Notes: a model not told the origin generated them from the sequence alone. A stretch of 64,000 nucleotides of DNA from Pinus tabuliformis (GCA_031772625.1 CM062804.1:1020308514-1020372513); one strand, 5' to 3'. Shown: positions 33,017-44,732, numbered from the stretch's first letter. Translations and numbers: made by a program.

Positions 33017-33169
33017 AGCAGGAGCAGTGGGAAGAGATAGACAGGAAAGCAGGATTCTATGACAAGGAAGAGGAGACCACATCAGAATCATGGGATGCTA
33101 GGGAGGCCACCATGGCCATAAAAGATGAGGAGATGGACTAAGTTTCTCAGAGGATGAGCAACACTTTCA

Positions 33170-33177
33170 GTAGGGGG
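33170..33177 (+). promoter_or_regulatory. Polypurine tract of the Athila/Tat element
   Basis: AGTAGGGGG directly before TGATGATGAGCC of the 3' LTR. Confidence 0.7.
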
Positions 33178-34163
33178 TGATGATGAGCCTCATAAATGGG
33201 TAATTATATGGGCTCATTTTACCTCCTAACCTAGTCAAATAAACCATTTTCTTAGCTTATTGCATGATTTTCTGATTATATTTATGCTTATAGAGTGAGT
33301 TGAGTTAGTTATGATGCCATGTGGTCTAATATGTGTTTAATGTAGATTATTGATGAATTTTGAGGTCAAAGTCAAGGATCCAGTGGAAAAATGGCAACAA
33401 TAACTCGAAGTGGACAAAGGGGAGTACTTATAGGAGGGAATCCCCCTCATTTATTACTCCTCACTTCGAATTCCCCTTCATTCAGCTCGGAGTACAAGCA
33501 GCCAAGTCATGCACTAGAAGGCAGCCGAGCAAGTGGAGGATGACTGATGATTATCTCGAGTTTTGGGAGCCAAGCCTCCCTGATTTTAAGGAAGATATTG
33601 GTAGCTTCATTTGTATAAGTAGAGAGGCCTAGGGCCTCACTAGGGTTGGATTTTTGTTGTACTTTTGCTTATGTAAACTTTGCTCAACTTCGAGCTTATT
33701 ATTTTGACAGTTCCATGTAATCTTGTTATTGTTTTGGAAATAAAGATGGAATCCTTTTTGAGTTAGCACTGAGTTACCTCAAAGGGCTGAAGCTCTTGGG
33801 TTAGGGCCCAATCCAAGCAGCCAAGCTCCTCTTTACTTGTATTTGTATGTTTTATTTCAGTTTGTAGATTAGGTTGTTGTTAGATGTATTTCTTTTATGG
33901 TTAAGAATAGGTTGCTTTTGATGATTCAGTAGTTTGCTTCCATTTGTGATTTCTATAGCAAGTTAAGTAGTGGTAAATAAAAGATTTAAAAGGATAGCAA
34001 CAGTGCCTTGGCCTCTCTTCCTCCCTTTGGGACCACGATTTGAGGCAGAGACCCTATTGCTACCCCAAAAACACAGATTTTCCTCATTCATAGGACTTCT
34101 AGTGTTTGCAGCTTTTTGGTGGTTAATAGTCTAGTTTTGTTGTGCTTCAAAACTTCTTCATCA
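33178..34163 (+). repeat. 3' LTR of the Athila/Tat element (about 986 bp)
   Basis: Bounded by TGATGA and TCATCA, an inverted repeat, after a polypurine tract. TATAAGTA near 33614 and AATAAA at 33739 could be promoter and poly(A) signals. The partner 5' LTR is not in the window, so the boundaries rest on the ends and the tract. The ORF at 33360-33632 is inside the LTR and not supported. Confidence 0.7.
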
Positions 34164-35299
34164 TGCTCACCTCTCGGTTTACAATAGTATTCTTTCACAC
34201 TTTCCTTTCTTGCAGCAGTTATCAACATTTCCTTTCATAGATCACAGTTTAGACTAGTTTGATGCAAAACAAAGTTTTTCTAGATGCACTTATTTCATTG
34301 ATTACTTAATATCATTGGTTGACTGTTAGTTGTCTATGCAGCAGATATCTTCTAACAGTAGGTCAGCTTATCAACCATCCCATCCTCCATCTGATCCATC
34401 CCCTACAGGCTTCCCAAGTCTCCCCTCAATTCTGCCTTAGTTTCCGACATTTTCCATAGAATTTCTTCCTCTCTCCTTTAGCAAATCCAATCATCTTTCT
34501 TTCTCCTACTGATTCTTGGTAGACCCTAGGTGCCCTAACACTTCATCCCAACTCTCATCCACCTTTTCCACACACTCTCACACCCGCAAAACAGCCAAAA
34601 CTGCTCTCGGCCTCCTCTTGTAGGCCTCCTATAGAATGTTGTTTTTCCTCCTATAGATTTCTTGTGTCCTCCTGTAGGTTGTCTGGTAGGCTTTCTTTTG
34701 AAGGCAGAGTGTGGGGAAAGCCTCTAGAAGGCCACCTGAGACCTCCTATGACCCATCCACACCATCCTACATCCTCTCAAGTCCCAAACACTCCAACACC
34801 ACCTATTCATTGCCACATTCACAAACAATAAATTACATGCATGTCAAATTCACATAAAAATACATAAAAATCCAAAAAGATGTATTTTTGCTCATTTACT
34901 TCCAGAAATAGATTAGTTAGATGTTGTTTACTTCTTTGAATAGATAATGGAATTCTTTTCATGGTTTTCATAGTGTTTTCTGCAAAAGTAGGGTTAGTTG
35001 GTTAATTAGGATTTACTTGGTTTTCTTTACATTTCAGTCTTTCTCCTTTTTGCAGTTAGAGTAGTATCTGTAGAGTAGTCTTTCTCTCCTTTCATCACAT
35101 ATAGAGCTTCTTCTGGAATCCATAGAAGTTGGCTTGAGCTCCTAGTGATCTCGTGCCGACTGACCAAGTGACAACCTGTAGTAAGAACTAGTACTTGTGC
35201 ATACAGCACCGTCGCTTCCAAGTTTGTTACAAACTACCGGGTTGATAAGCATAAAGTAGGTAGCCTAGGAGTTGCAGCATTATTGTTGCAATACTGGTG
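34164..35299. other. Unassigned sequence between two Gypsy elements
   Basis: No ORF or repeat I can name. CCTCCTGTAGG-like motifs near 34610-34690 resemble the CTACAGGAG motifs at 22550-24350. The right part may be the 3' end of the minus-strand Tat element, but its 3' LTR was not found here. Confidence 0.5.
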
Positions 35300-37747
35300 C
35301 TCACCACACGCCTGCAGCCAACTTTTTGATCTTCGATTCCAATGGTGCTTCCTTTGGAATATATAATTCTGGCACCGTTCTGCATGCTTCTGCCACTGCA
35401 GCTGCAAGATGGGTGTTTTGCAGCTGAATTTTCTCTTTTGACTGTAATGCCTCTGACTTCTCAGTGAACATATGTTCGTTTTTCAATCTATATTCACTTA
35501 TGAGGCTTAGTGCATGTTGCTCCCGCACCCAAAAAACTGTTGTCACACTTGCTTGTAGCGTGTGAAGGTACTCATTTGGGAGTGCAACTAGGTTGATGCC
35601 GATGTTCTTCAAAGAACTCACAATGGCATTGTCATCAACTGCCTATGCACTCAAGGATCCATCTGGCAGCACGAATTCCTAGAGATCCAGTGATCAAACC
35701 ATCTCTGTTGCCTGAGTGGTCCCTGGTGCCAAACTTGTTGATGCAGCGCTGATCTGCCCTGTGCCTACCTGGATCCTATTCGTCTGAATCTACAGCTTGT
35801 ACAGATCCTTATGAATGGTGCTTAGTGCTTGCTGTTACTTCTGTTTGAAATGCTACAACAGTTCTGTCGTGGTATCACACACCTTATCACTTATCTCATC
35901 CAGGTTGCCATTTTTCAGAGTGATTGGATCCAGCGACGGCTTGGTCGCTTTTGATTTCTTCTGCGGCCCTTCCTTTCCTTGTTCTCTATTCCGTTTGACC
36001 TAGAAGGGAGTGCTCTTCTCCTCCTGATCACCACCGCCCTACTCTAACTGCTCTTCCTCCTATGTTTGGGGCAAAGGAGACTTACCATTGCGCTCGGAGT
36101 CACGCTCTTCCTGTTCGGCCTGCTACTTCATGGAGTGCTCCACTTCCACATGGGCCTTCTCCTCGACCTATTTTCTCCACTTCTAAGCCAACTGCTAAAC
36201 CTTTTGCTTGGCCTCTTCCTTCTTTTTCTTCTCCACGGACTTGCTAGTGCCTACGACCAGATTGAATCGGGAATGCCAATCTTTCGGCCAACACTTGATG
36301 ACCTCCTAAATAGCATCATTTTTAGTGAGGTAAGGTAGGTCAAACCATTTTTGTTGTGGATCCTTTTGCGCTCGAATGTATACATGGTGGAAGTCAGCTT
36401 TAAACTCTGCATACCTTAAAGATGTTCAAACACGGTTGGTGACAACCATGGCTTTTGGTTGATGGCCATGTGAATGCTCGCCTCCATCAGCACCGTGAAG
36501 ACTTTGATCTCTGTGACGTGCGTGATGTCCTTTGTTGCCCAGAGGGATGTAAACTGTGCAGCCTCCAGCAAATCTTTCTCCACGTGAGGAAACTGGTTGT
36601 CCTCCAGTAGATCCCAAGCGAGGAGCACAATGGAGAGCAACAACCACAAATAGTGGAATGTTTTTCTCTCGTCCTACGTCTCTCAATAGTTCGCGAGGAA
36701 CTCACTACAAAGGTAGTGCGCCCAGTTGAATTGCATGCCCTCTGCGTATTGTGCAACCAAAGAAATCATGAGCACCAGAACCTCATCCGCGCGGAATTTT
36801 CTCATAACCTTGCCGCAAGGATCTGGGTGGCAATCTTTACCATGGGGTCAGTAATTTAGGTAATAGAGTACCCACATGGCTTCTTCACAAGCTTGAAGTT
36901 GTCCTTCATTTTATCTACAAGGTCACACTCGCTCGTCTTTCCGCCAAAGTCCTTGGCCAGATTCAACCCTAAGTGCATAAACAACATGATCTGGTGGATC
37001 AGCGTATTAGTAATGGGGATTGGTGCGCTTAGCCACAAACAACTGTCATGAACTAGGGTCAATAACTTTCATAACAATTAGGTTGATGTTGGAGCGGTGG
37101 TAGTGGGGCACCCACAACAGGTTCAGCAACCCCGACTGGTTCACTCCGTGAATCCACTCCACATGCTCCAACGCGGTGAAACCAGATTCTTTGTAAAAGA
37201 ACCTCTTCATATAGGTGTCTATAGCAAGGTGGGGGAACCTCTCACAGTCCTCCAAATCCCAGTCCTACAGCTTCAAATGTGGAATCTGCGCTAAGCACGA
37301 ACCTTCAAAAGTGACATTTTTCGACAATAGGGGTGTGTGGAGCACGGACTTTTCTGCGCTGGGATCTTTGTTGATTTTGACTTTTCCTTTGCGCAGAGGG
37401 ATATAATTTGACAAATTGGATATAGGATCCACCCCCTCGGTGTTTATGTCCTCCGCGCCCTCTTCGGCCTTTAAATCCACCATTGTCCCCGTATCTTTTG
37501 TGGACGGTTTTTGTTTTTTCTGAGCTTGGGTAGCAACATGCTTCCTCAGTGACTCGCGCACTGCAATGGGCTTCTTCTGTTTGTCTTTCTTAGGTTTGGT
37601 GGCTTCTTTCACCAGTGTGGGTTTCAACCTAGGCAACCTCGGCGTCGTAGGCGCAACAGCCGGAGCCTCCATGCTCATCACCTCTGGATCATCTCCCTCA
37701 GAAGTAACAACTTCTCCAGTACTAGTAGTCTCTACTGGTATGGACAT
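35300..37747 (-). pseudogene. Extra ORF downstream of Tat integrase
   Basis: About 800 codons with many stops. It starts at ATG 37747 (MSIPVETTSTGEV) with an acidic then very basic N-terminus (TKPKKDKQKKPIAVRESLRK). A globular region follows (ERFPHLAIDTYMKRFFYKESGF, MLFMHLGLNLAKDFGGKTSE, TFHYLWLLLSIVLLAWDLLE). A charged Gln/Lys-rich linker leads to a C-terminal stretch with coiled-coil character (EYRLKNEHMFTEKSEALQSK). Frameshifts lie near 37050 and 36850. Most stops are TAG in Gln-rich contexts. Function unknown to me; its position matches the extra or env-position ORFs of Tat/Athila elements. Confidence 0.6.
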
Positions 37748-38239
37748 CGTGATGAGAATGAACTGCTAGGTATCCTCGAGTAACTTATCAAATATAGAAC
37801 TAATGACTAAATCAGTGAAAACCTAAGGATTCATAAATAATCGACAGCTCAACACAGAAATTCTAAGGATGCAAAGTGTTTTTCGTTGGATGGCCATGTG
37901 TAATTTATAGGCGAATTCAAATTCAAATTCGACCATTCCCCCCAAAATCTATCCATAAATGTTGAATTGGCGGCATATTTGCAAATATTTCACTCTTAAA
38001 TACAACCTTAAATGTCACCCACCCCGCTCCTCTCAACCATCTCCTCACTGTCAAATCATGAACAGTGACTGTAACGGTCACTTTTTGGCTGTGCTATGTG
38101 ATCTCTCACCCTATAGTGCAGTTCCCTTCATGATTCTTTTGGTACTGTGACACCATCCTGTTTCATGCAAACCCCCTATTGCGTAGCTCTACAAACCGGG
38201 TAGTGTAGTTTATAGTCCCGCACCTCCTTGCAGCTGCCT
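37748..38239 (-). promoter_or_regulatory. Region between Tat integrase and extra ORF with TATA and purine tract
   Basis: The minus strand has TTTTGGGGGGAATGG (plus 37933-37947), which looks like a second polypurine tract. TATAAATTA (plus 37901-37909) follows about 155 bp before the ATG of the extra ORF. This could be an internal promoter, or the edge of a separate element. Confidence 0.4.
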
Positions 38240-39642
38240 GGAGCACTAAGTCTATGCTACTGTCATGTCATCATTGGGTCAGATCCCCGGTATATGGCTT
38301 CAATCAGCTTCCATTTACTCTTCCTGGAAATGGATCTCCATTCAATTTCGCAAGTTGAACTACTCCACTATTTGTAATCTCTTTGATAACATATGGTCCC
38401 AGCTAGTGCATCTGAAATTTTCCTGGAAACTTATCAAACTTACTGTCATATAATAAAACCAAATCATTTACCTTGAAGGTGCGTAGTTTGATGTGCCGAT
38501 CATGCCAAGCTTTTTCGCGTTCCTTCTGAACCTGCTGATGGAATCCAACCAAAAACCTATCTTCCTCGAGCTCTGTTAGCTATGCGATCCTTTCTTCTAA
38601 GGCTCCGTGGTCTGCCATTCCTGTGAAAGCTGTTATGCGTAGACTAGGCATAATGTACTCCATAGGCATCACAGCTTCTACGCCATAGAGCAACCTAAAA
38701 GATGTCTGACTAGTAATATTTTTACAAGTAGTTCTGTAAGCCCATAACACTGTTGGTACGTGCACGTCCCAATCATTCTGCTGCGCATTGCAAAACCCTG
38801 TCAATGCATTCTCCAATATCTTATTAAAAGCTTCAATCATTCCATTGGCCCAAGGATGATATGGCGTAGTCTTCTGATGATAAACCTGGAAATCTTCTGT
38901 CAGCGTTGATCATTTCATTGAGGAAATGCGTACTGCGATCACTCAACAGTACCTTCGGGCAACCAACCCTAGTAAACACATATTCGAATAAAAATTTCAT
39001 TGTTGTTGCCCATGTATAGTCCTTCACAAGCTGTGCCTCCACCCATCTGGTCAAATATTTAGTTGTGGTGATGATATACCATGCACCCGTCTTCTTTCCT
39101 AGAGGTTGAATCAGTCCTACAAAATCAATTGCCCACTTCTCAAATGGCTGCAATAACACCTACGAATTCAGAGGCAGATCATCCCTCTGTGATGGTCTGA
39201 CCATTATCTGACATGCATCGCATGCACTACAATATGATTTAGAATCCTTATGCAGTGTCGACCACCACAACCTAGCACACAAAATATTCTACGCTGTTAC
39301 TTTTCCTCCATAATGCCCTCCTGTAGCTCCTCCATGAGCTTCAGCAAGGATACTAGTTTGCTCAAAATCAGGCACATAATGTTGAAGTATTTGATCCGAT
39401 CCCATTTTATACAAATGGCCTACAATAACTGAAAAGTCTGCCATGCGTACCACCATTTCCTTCTTCTGTTGACTAGTGTATCCCTCTGTAGCTGTTCCTG
39501 TAGTCAGGAAGTGGATAATGTCTGTAGAGTGATTATCCACTATGCACACCATGAAGAGATGCGCGTTAGGCAGCCCTTCCTCCAAATTGGTAGGCTCTTC
39601 TCCCGTTTCAATGCACGACAGATGGTATGGCCCTGCATTCAA
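38240..39642 (-). pseudogene. Tat integrase
   Basis: Zinc region AHGGATGGHYGG ... CDACQ. The core has Asp in KWAIDFVGLIQ, Asp in LLSDRSTHF and Glu in MIEAFNKILE. The C-terminal part carries AWHDRHIK, LLYDSKFDKFPGKF and MHWLGPYVIKE, ending near 38240 without a chromodomain. A frameshift lies near 38835-38900 and stops near 39288, 39160 and 38580. Confidence 0.88.
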
Positions 39643-39980
39643 TCTTCATGGCTTCACAATCACCTCGAAATCATACTCCTGAAACAATAGCAACCATCTG
39701 CATATTTCCCCCCCAACACAGGCTTATTAACTAGATATTTCAATGCAGAATGGTTTGTGTACATCTTCAAATGTCCACCTAGAAGGTAATGTTTGAACTT
39801 CTGGAGTGCGTACACAATAGCCAACCCTTCACGCTTTGTCTTCGAGTAATTCTTTTTAGCCTTAGACAACTTCCTTCTCACAATCGCTATAGGGTTATCC
39901 AATTCGCCTTCACCGGCTTGTGTCATCACTGCTCCTAGTGCAATACATGAAGGATCCACATGTACATGAAATTCCTTCTT
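39643..39980 (-). pseudogene. Tat RNase H
   Basis: HVHVDPSCIALGAVMTQAG, REGLAIVYALQKFKHYLLGG and MYTNHSALKYLVNKPVLGG are RNase H motifs. The Asp usual in TDHSALK is Asn here (TNHSALK), so a catalytic residue is lost. The frame is lost near 39700. Confidence 0.85.
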
Positions 39981-40937
39981 CTAATATGGGAATACTAGAA
40001 TTGGTGCGATGACCATTTTCTCCTTGAATACATCTAGGCTCTGCTGACATTCTTCATCCCAATAGAATGTAGCGTCTTTTTTCTGCAGTTTCTCCATAGG
40101 TGCAGTAATTTGAGCATAACTTTTGATGAACTTCTGATAGTACCCAGTATGTCCCAGTGTTGCATGCAACTGTTTAACACTCATTGGCGCATCCAAATTA
40201 ACTATGATCACGATCTTAGCTGGGTCCACCATTGATCCTTGTTTGCACACCACATAACCCAGCAAAATTTCGAAAGGGACATAGAACAAGAATTTCTTTA
40301 GGTTTAACGCAATCTAATACCTTTGGCATCTATCCAACATCAAGCGCAGACTGGCTACATGGTGCTTTATCAGCCCAAACACAGTCCAGTCATCAAAATA
40401 TACCTACAAAAGTTTGTGAATGAATTATTTGAACATTGCGATGACTACGCGTGAGAAGATCTCCAGCGCATTCTTGCCACTGTCTTCTGGCACGATATTA
40501 ATCTGATGGTATCCAGAGAACCCATCAGTGAATGAATATGCTTCCTGTCCTCCAACATTATCTAGTACTTCATCTGTAAATGGCACTGGAAAAGGATCAT
40601 GAATGTAGGCATCGTTGAGCTTTATGAGATCTACACAGATGCGTATCTCTCCATTCTGCTTCTTCTCTCGGACTACCATTGGGCTCACCTAATTAGACTC
40701 CTCCACTGGTTCAATAATTCTTTCTTTAAGCATCTTATCTAACTCTAGGTGGACCTTTTCTTTGTACTTTGGATTTAGGCAATATGGTCTCTGCTTAATT
40801 GGCTTCATGTCTGGCTTTAAGGTAATATTCATTATGCCTAGGTATCCTATGATACCCTTTAGGTCTAAAAATTTGGTAGGAAACAAATCCTGATATTTGT
40901 GGAGCAACTCAGCAACCTTATCTACTGTGGCATCATC
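39981..40937 (-). pseudogene. Tat reverse transcriptase, internally deleted
   Basis: Linker KYQDLFPTKFLDLKGI, IKQRPYCLNPKYKEKV, SPMVVREKKQNGEIRICVDL, YSFTDGFSGYHQI (motif A), then ALEIFSRVVIAMF, VYFDDWTVF (motif C intact) and LGHTGYYQKFIKSYAQITAP. Between the motif A region (EDSGKN) and ALEIFSR about two dozen residues expected in this family, including most of the MPFGL motif, are missing. Single stops sit beside FDD. Confidence 0.88.
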
Positions 40938-42019
40938 CTAGTAGTCCCTAATTTTTGCAAACTTCGGCTCCGCTTTTGTGCCAATGTTTACTTGCCTAGT
41001 TTTAAGTGGCACGGTGATATCTAGATTCTCTATTTGTGGTCCTTCAACTTCATGGTGGCCTTCTTCCTTTGGGATATTAATGTTCCTAGGATCCTCATCT
41101 TCTTCTTCAACAGTCACATTATAGCACTCCAACGCATGGTGCAGCTGGGTGCTCCAATCTGGTTGAATCAATTCCAAAGAATCCTGTGGTATTTTGAAGA
41201 TCATTGCCTTAACCTCTTGCAATGCTTCATCAATGCATTTGAACCCATCCTCGAAGCTGAATGTCATAAAAAATCCATCTCTTAAAATATCCCACTCCAT
41301 GGTGCCATGGCGGAGCTCCATTTCCAAGTACCAATTCATAGGAATGATGTCCAAAGTGTGACATAAAATATGTACCAATTCCGGTTTCACTCCATTCCAT
41401 AAACCTTAGTCCATTTTTCCAAATGATCATGCGGATCACTCCTCCCATCATACTTCTCAGCTAGCCAAACTTTTGGGCGACCAAATCATAATCTCATCAT
41501 TCTTCTATACTTGTGTCATTCATCAAAACTATCCTTATGCATACCCCACCACTGTGTGGGCATAGCGCACATTGCCAAATCCAAGGCTTGAAAGCGATGC
41601 TTATCTAGTACCTCCCTTTCAAAAGCATCCAAAAATTTATCTACATCGGTTAGACCATCATAATAAGGCAAAATTCTTACCTCCGATGATACACAACGCA
41701 GCGATTTAGTCATCATATTACAGCACAGTGTAGATACTTCGTGCAACCTATTCTATCAATGTTCCAATTCCTCATCTGAGTCTAATGTACAGGAACTGTC
41801 GCGGTCCCATTTAATGTGTCCATCAGCTGTTGGATTAACCCAATCTTGGTCTCGCACTGTTATTTTATAAATCTGGTCCAAATCATCATTGCTTTCCTCA
41901 TAGTCGCAGACCGTTTCAGTATAGCATGGTCCTTCTGCACGGTCCAATGAGACTATTACGTGGAGCGATTTTCTTTCAAACGAGATTATCCACTTCTTCA
42001 AATTGATTACCCCATTCAT
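40938..42019 (-). pseudogene. Second capsid-like block between Tat PR and RT
   Basis: Three ORF pieces in this interval. The first (MNGVINLKKW, acidic, DSDEELEH) follows PR. The next (41746-41516) reads YDGLTDVDKFLDAFERE ... ALDLAMCAMPTQWWGMHKDSF, which looks like a Retrotrans_gag capsid motif. Then come LAEKYDGRSDPHDHLEKW and MNWYLEMELRHGTMEWDIL. A capsid-like fold lying after the protease is unusual for Gypsy but, as I recall, is shared by related conifer elements. The last part is the acidic linker to RT. Confidence 0.65.
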
Positions 42020-42720
42020 GTCAATAGCCCAATTAAGAGCGCAATGTATGGATTGATGCCATCAAAAATATCTGTCACTTCGAAATCGGCCAACACGCTC
42101 GCACCTTCTATATATACTGTCACTCCATGCAATCTCCCCATAGGGATAATATTTTGTTGATTTTCCATTCTCAATTGAATCAGAGACCACTGCAGTGTAG
42201 GTCTCCCCATTCTTTCCCATGTCTGCTTAGGAAAAACATTCACATCCGACCCCAGATCCAAAATGACCTGGTCCATTTCATACACCCTTACTTGCGTGGT
42301 GAGCCTCATCTCGCTCCCTCTTCTCATCTTGTGTTTGCCTATATTTCTAACTGCACGGTGCCCTTCAAGAGCAGCTTCCTTACCAACACACTTGTTTATC
42401 AGTTCTTGTAATCCTTTCACAACCTTGCTATCATGCAACAACTTCATACAAGTCTCCAAAAAGGTGGTAAGCATAGAGGGATCAACTTCTTCAGATAAAT
42501 TATCATGACTTCCTAAGGTAGAGGCCTTAGCGAAGCTTTTCTTTGCTTCCACGAATGTTTCCCTCGCACGCTCAAGATCAAACCCAACCTCCTTTTCTAG
42601 AGCCTTGCGAACCCACTCACTTTCTTCAAGTTGCTTCCCTTTATCATCATCGGTCATCACCTCGCTTCGCAGCACAATATTCACATTGGGATCCTCATCG
42701 TGGGACTCGACCCTCATCAT
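42016..42720 (-). pseudogene. Tat protease region
   Basis: 234 open codons. The aspartic protease motif reads VILDLGSDVNVFPKQTWERM, with DLG in place of DSG. IPMGRLHGVTVYIEG follows. The upstream part is an acidic linker after the gag zinc knuckles (DDDKGKQLEESEWVRKALEKE). Confidence 0.8.
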
Positions 42721-44732
42721 CTGTAAATTCTGGGTAGGCTGCTGAGGTTGCGCCTTCTTCTCCTATATCTTAGCTATCAGTATGGGGAATTATTCTATCG
42801 CATGGTCAAACTGAGTACAATATCGGCATGATGGGCATGTATGGCTCGTACACTCCCATGCATAGTGTCCTGACACTCTGTAATTATAGCAAATAACTTG
42901 CCCTCGACCTCTACCACGTCCTTCTCCTCCTTGGCCTCATCCACAACCCTGATATCCTCCGCGCGCTCCCCCAACACCTTGATCCATAGGTTGAGTTTCT
43001 ATTTGCATTCGATACGCAGGTGTTCTTTCCATCATCAATTCATAGCTACGATAGTTACGCTCATCATGGCCTATCAATTTACAGAAATTGTAGAATAAAT
43101 GTTGTGGTGTCTGCACAAATTTTTGTAGCAAGTGGAAATTGTCTATTACATGTTTTCTTGCTACTTGATAGATAGTGCACCACAACATGGGCCCTGTAAT
43201 TGGTCCTGCTTAAGCTTCCCGCCTTAGGGGCATTGGCCCTCCTCCTGCCATATAATTTGCGAAAATGGGGGAAATGATCCTTATCATGCCCTTGACTTTT
43301 ACACTTCAGGCACCAATTTTTTTTGTGCACCTCCGGCCGAGCTGCTTTTTCCTTCTTCAAGCTCTTAAACTCCAAGTAGAGGTTCCGTAACTCTGCATGA
43401 ATCTATTGAACTCCCAATGTCACGTCCTGGATCGGTGGCTCATGTAATCTCATTGCGATTTCCAACGCTTCTGCCTGAGTTCCTATATTTTGTTGTGATA
43501 AAGGAATCCTTAAGTGAGTCAAGAGCGCGACTATGAACCAATCGTGGTGTTGACTATCTGTAAGATTCATATTGGTTTTGCAGATTTCTAACTTCAGTCT
43601 ATGATCTAGCTCCTAGGGTGTCTTGTTGATCCTCATCACGATTTCCTTGAACCCCACTACTGATTGTGTTACAGAATTAGGCCTTCCAAACTCCTTTTTC
43701 AGAGTAGTCTGAGTGTTCGCTAACGATGCCAATGGATTATCAGTGCAGTACTTAATGTACCATGTCAACACGCGATATTGTAGAGAAGTAACCAACTACA
43801 CTTTCTTCATATGATCATCTGTAATATTCTATGTTGTCCGCACAACCTTCGCAACGAACCAAAACTGGTCTGGGTCCTCATTTCCCAAGTCCTTGAATAC
43901 AAGCAACTTCATCATATTTGACATGTTGAATGGTGACAGAGGTGGTGGTGTGGGTGAAGGTGTATGGAGGTGAAGGTGGAGGTGGTGTGGGTGGATGAGG
44001 TATTCACGAAAAACCATGTCTTATCAACTACACAATGCTTCATGGTGAGGCTTGTACCGCTCCCTCGTCATCACTCGAAGGAGGTCTTATTAATGGGCTG
44101 TATTCAGGATCTGCTCTTTCCTTATTTCTAAACATTCGTCCTTCGCCTAGATCCAGACATCAAGGTAGTGGCATACCTACTTTTCACACAAGAGCATTTT
44201 AATCCAAGTATTCAAAGATATTAAATACTTACCTCGAGGTCCCTTGAAGAAGCGGTGCTCTGCTTCAGTATAGTTGACTGAGGTATCGACCGTGAATTTT
44301 GTCACAAATCCTCCTATGACTCAGTCAAGCCAATGATTGATGACACGTGTGATATTATCTTCAGAAGCTTCCAATTTTTGCACTAGCTCCAGGGTCCACA
44401 CTATTGGATCGTCAAGTCTCCACCTTCCTTGGTCATCTTGCTAATTTAGTTATCCACTCGTATAGTTCGACCGAGAAGGTGTAGAAGAAAATTGTATGTA
44501 TCTCTGTGTACATATATTTGTTCGACCATTGTTCTTTTGTCAGGCACGAATTCCTATTTTGTTGCGCTTCGAATTCGTGGATATTTCTATCCAGCCGCTT
44601 CTCAATTTCTTTCTTTGTTGGATTCAAGCGATGCAACATCACACATCTCTTTATGCAGATCTTGGTCTTGGCAACGAAACCATTTGTTGGCTTAGTGGGT
44701 CCTGACTGAGGTTTAGAGTTAGTTGTATGCAA
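42721..44732 (-). pseudogene. gag: Tat gag with degenerate zinc knuckles
   Basis: An N-terminal piece starts MHTTNSKPQ at 44732, about 85 bp after the LTR. The capsid begins near 43920 (DLGNEDPDQFWFVAKVV) and continues KVQLVTSLQYRVLTWYIKY-like with single stops. At least three zinc knuckles follow, each damaged: CLKCKSQGHDKDHF (last Cys to Phe), FYNFCKLIGHDERNY (two Cys to Tyr) and CYNYRVSGHYAWEC (second Cys to Tyr). A Gly/Arg-rich stretch precedes the last. Frame changes occur near 43080 and 42940. Confidence 0.8.

Larger units (their letters stand above)
24124..33141 (+). pseudogene. Third (env-position) ORF of the Gypsy element, split by insertion
   Basis: Downstream of integrase, one frame runs 24173-25470 and coding-like sequence resumes at 33017-33141 (ending DEEMD, TAA). 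The opening ATG at 24124 is in another frame, so a frameshift is present. Six in-frame stops occur before the insertion: TAG at 24509, 24719, 24761, 25178 and 25382, TGA at 24551. A heptad-rich stretch (ESKLREMGRELSAIRHREE) suggests a coiled coil. A conserved-looking block lies at 24767-25180 (YGLYLKDQWLQFQIKTLAQRG). I see no signal peptide or membrane segment, so calling it env is not supported. Product unknown. Confidence 0.6.
20651..34163 (+). mobile_element. Athila/Tat-type Gypsy element, 5'-truncated, with nested chromovirus
   Basis: Starts mid-RNase H at the Dryad junction, then integrase, a 3' region with repeated GAAAACCTCC blocks, a third ORF, a polypurine tract AGTAGGGGG and a 3' LTR (33178-34163). 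The third ORF is interrupted by a complete minus-strand chromovirus (25471-33016). The H2C2/integrase sequence resembles the Athila/Tat (non-chromodomain) branch of plant Gypsy. The 5' LTR, gag, PR and RT are absent. Confidence 0.8.

Noticed and set aside
35815-37769. Plus-strand ORFs opposite the Tat extra ORF
   Set aside because: The minus strand shows a coherent long protein-like translation with matching neighbours; the plus-strand ORFs are short and have no domain.
37933-37947. Purine tract as the start of the Tat 3' LTR
   Set aside because: The sequence after it does not match the 5' LTR at 44817-45684 (which starts TGTTGGGATG on the minus strand), so no LTR boundary can be claimed.
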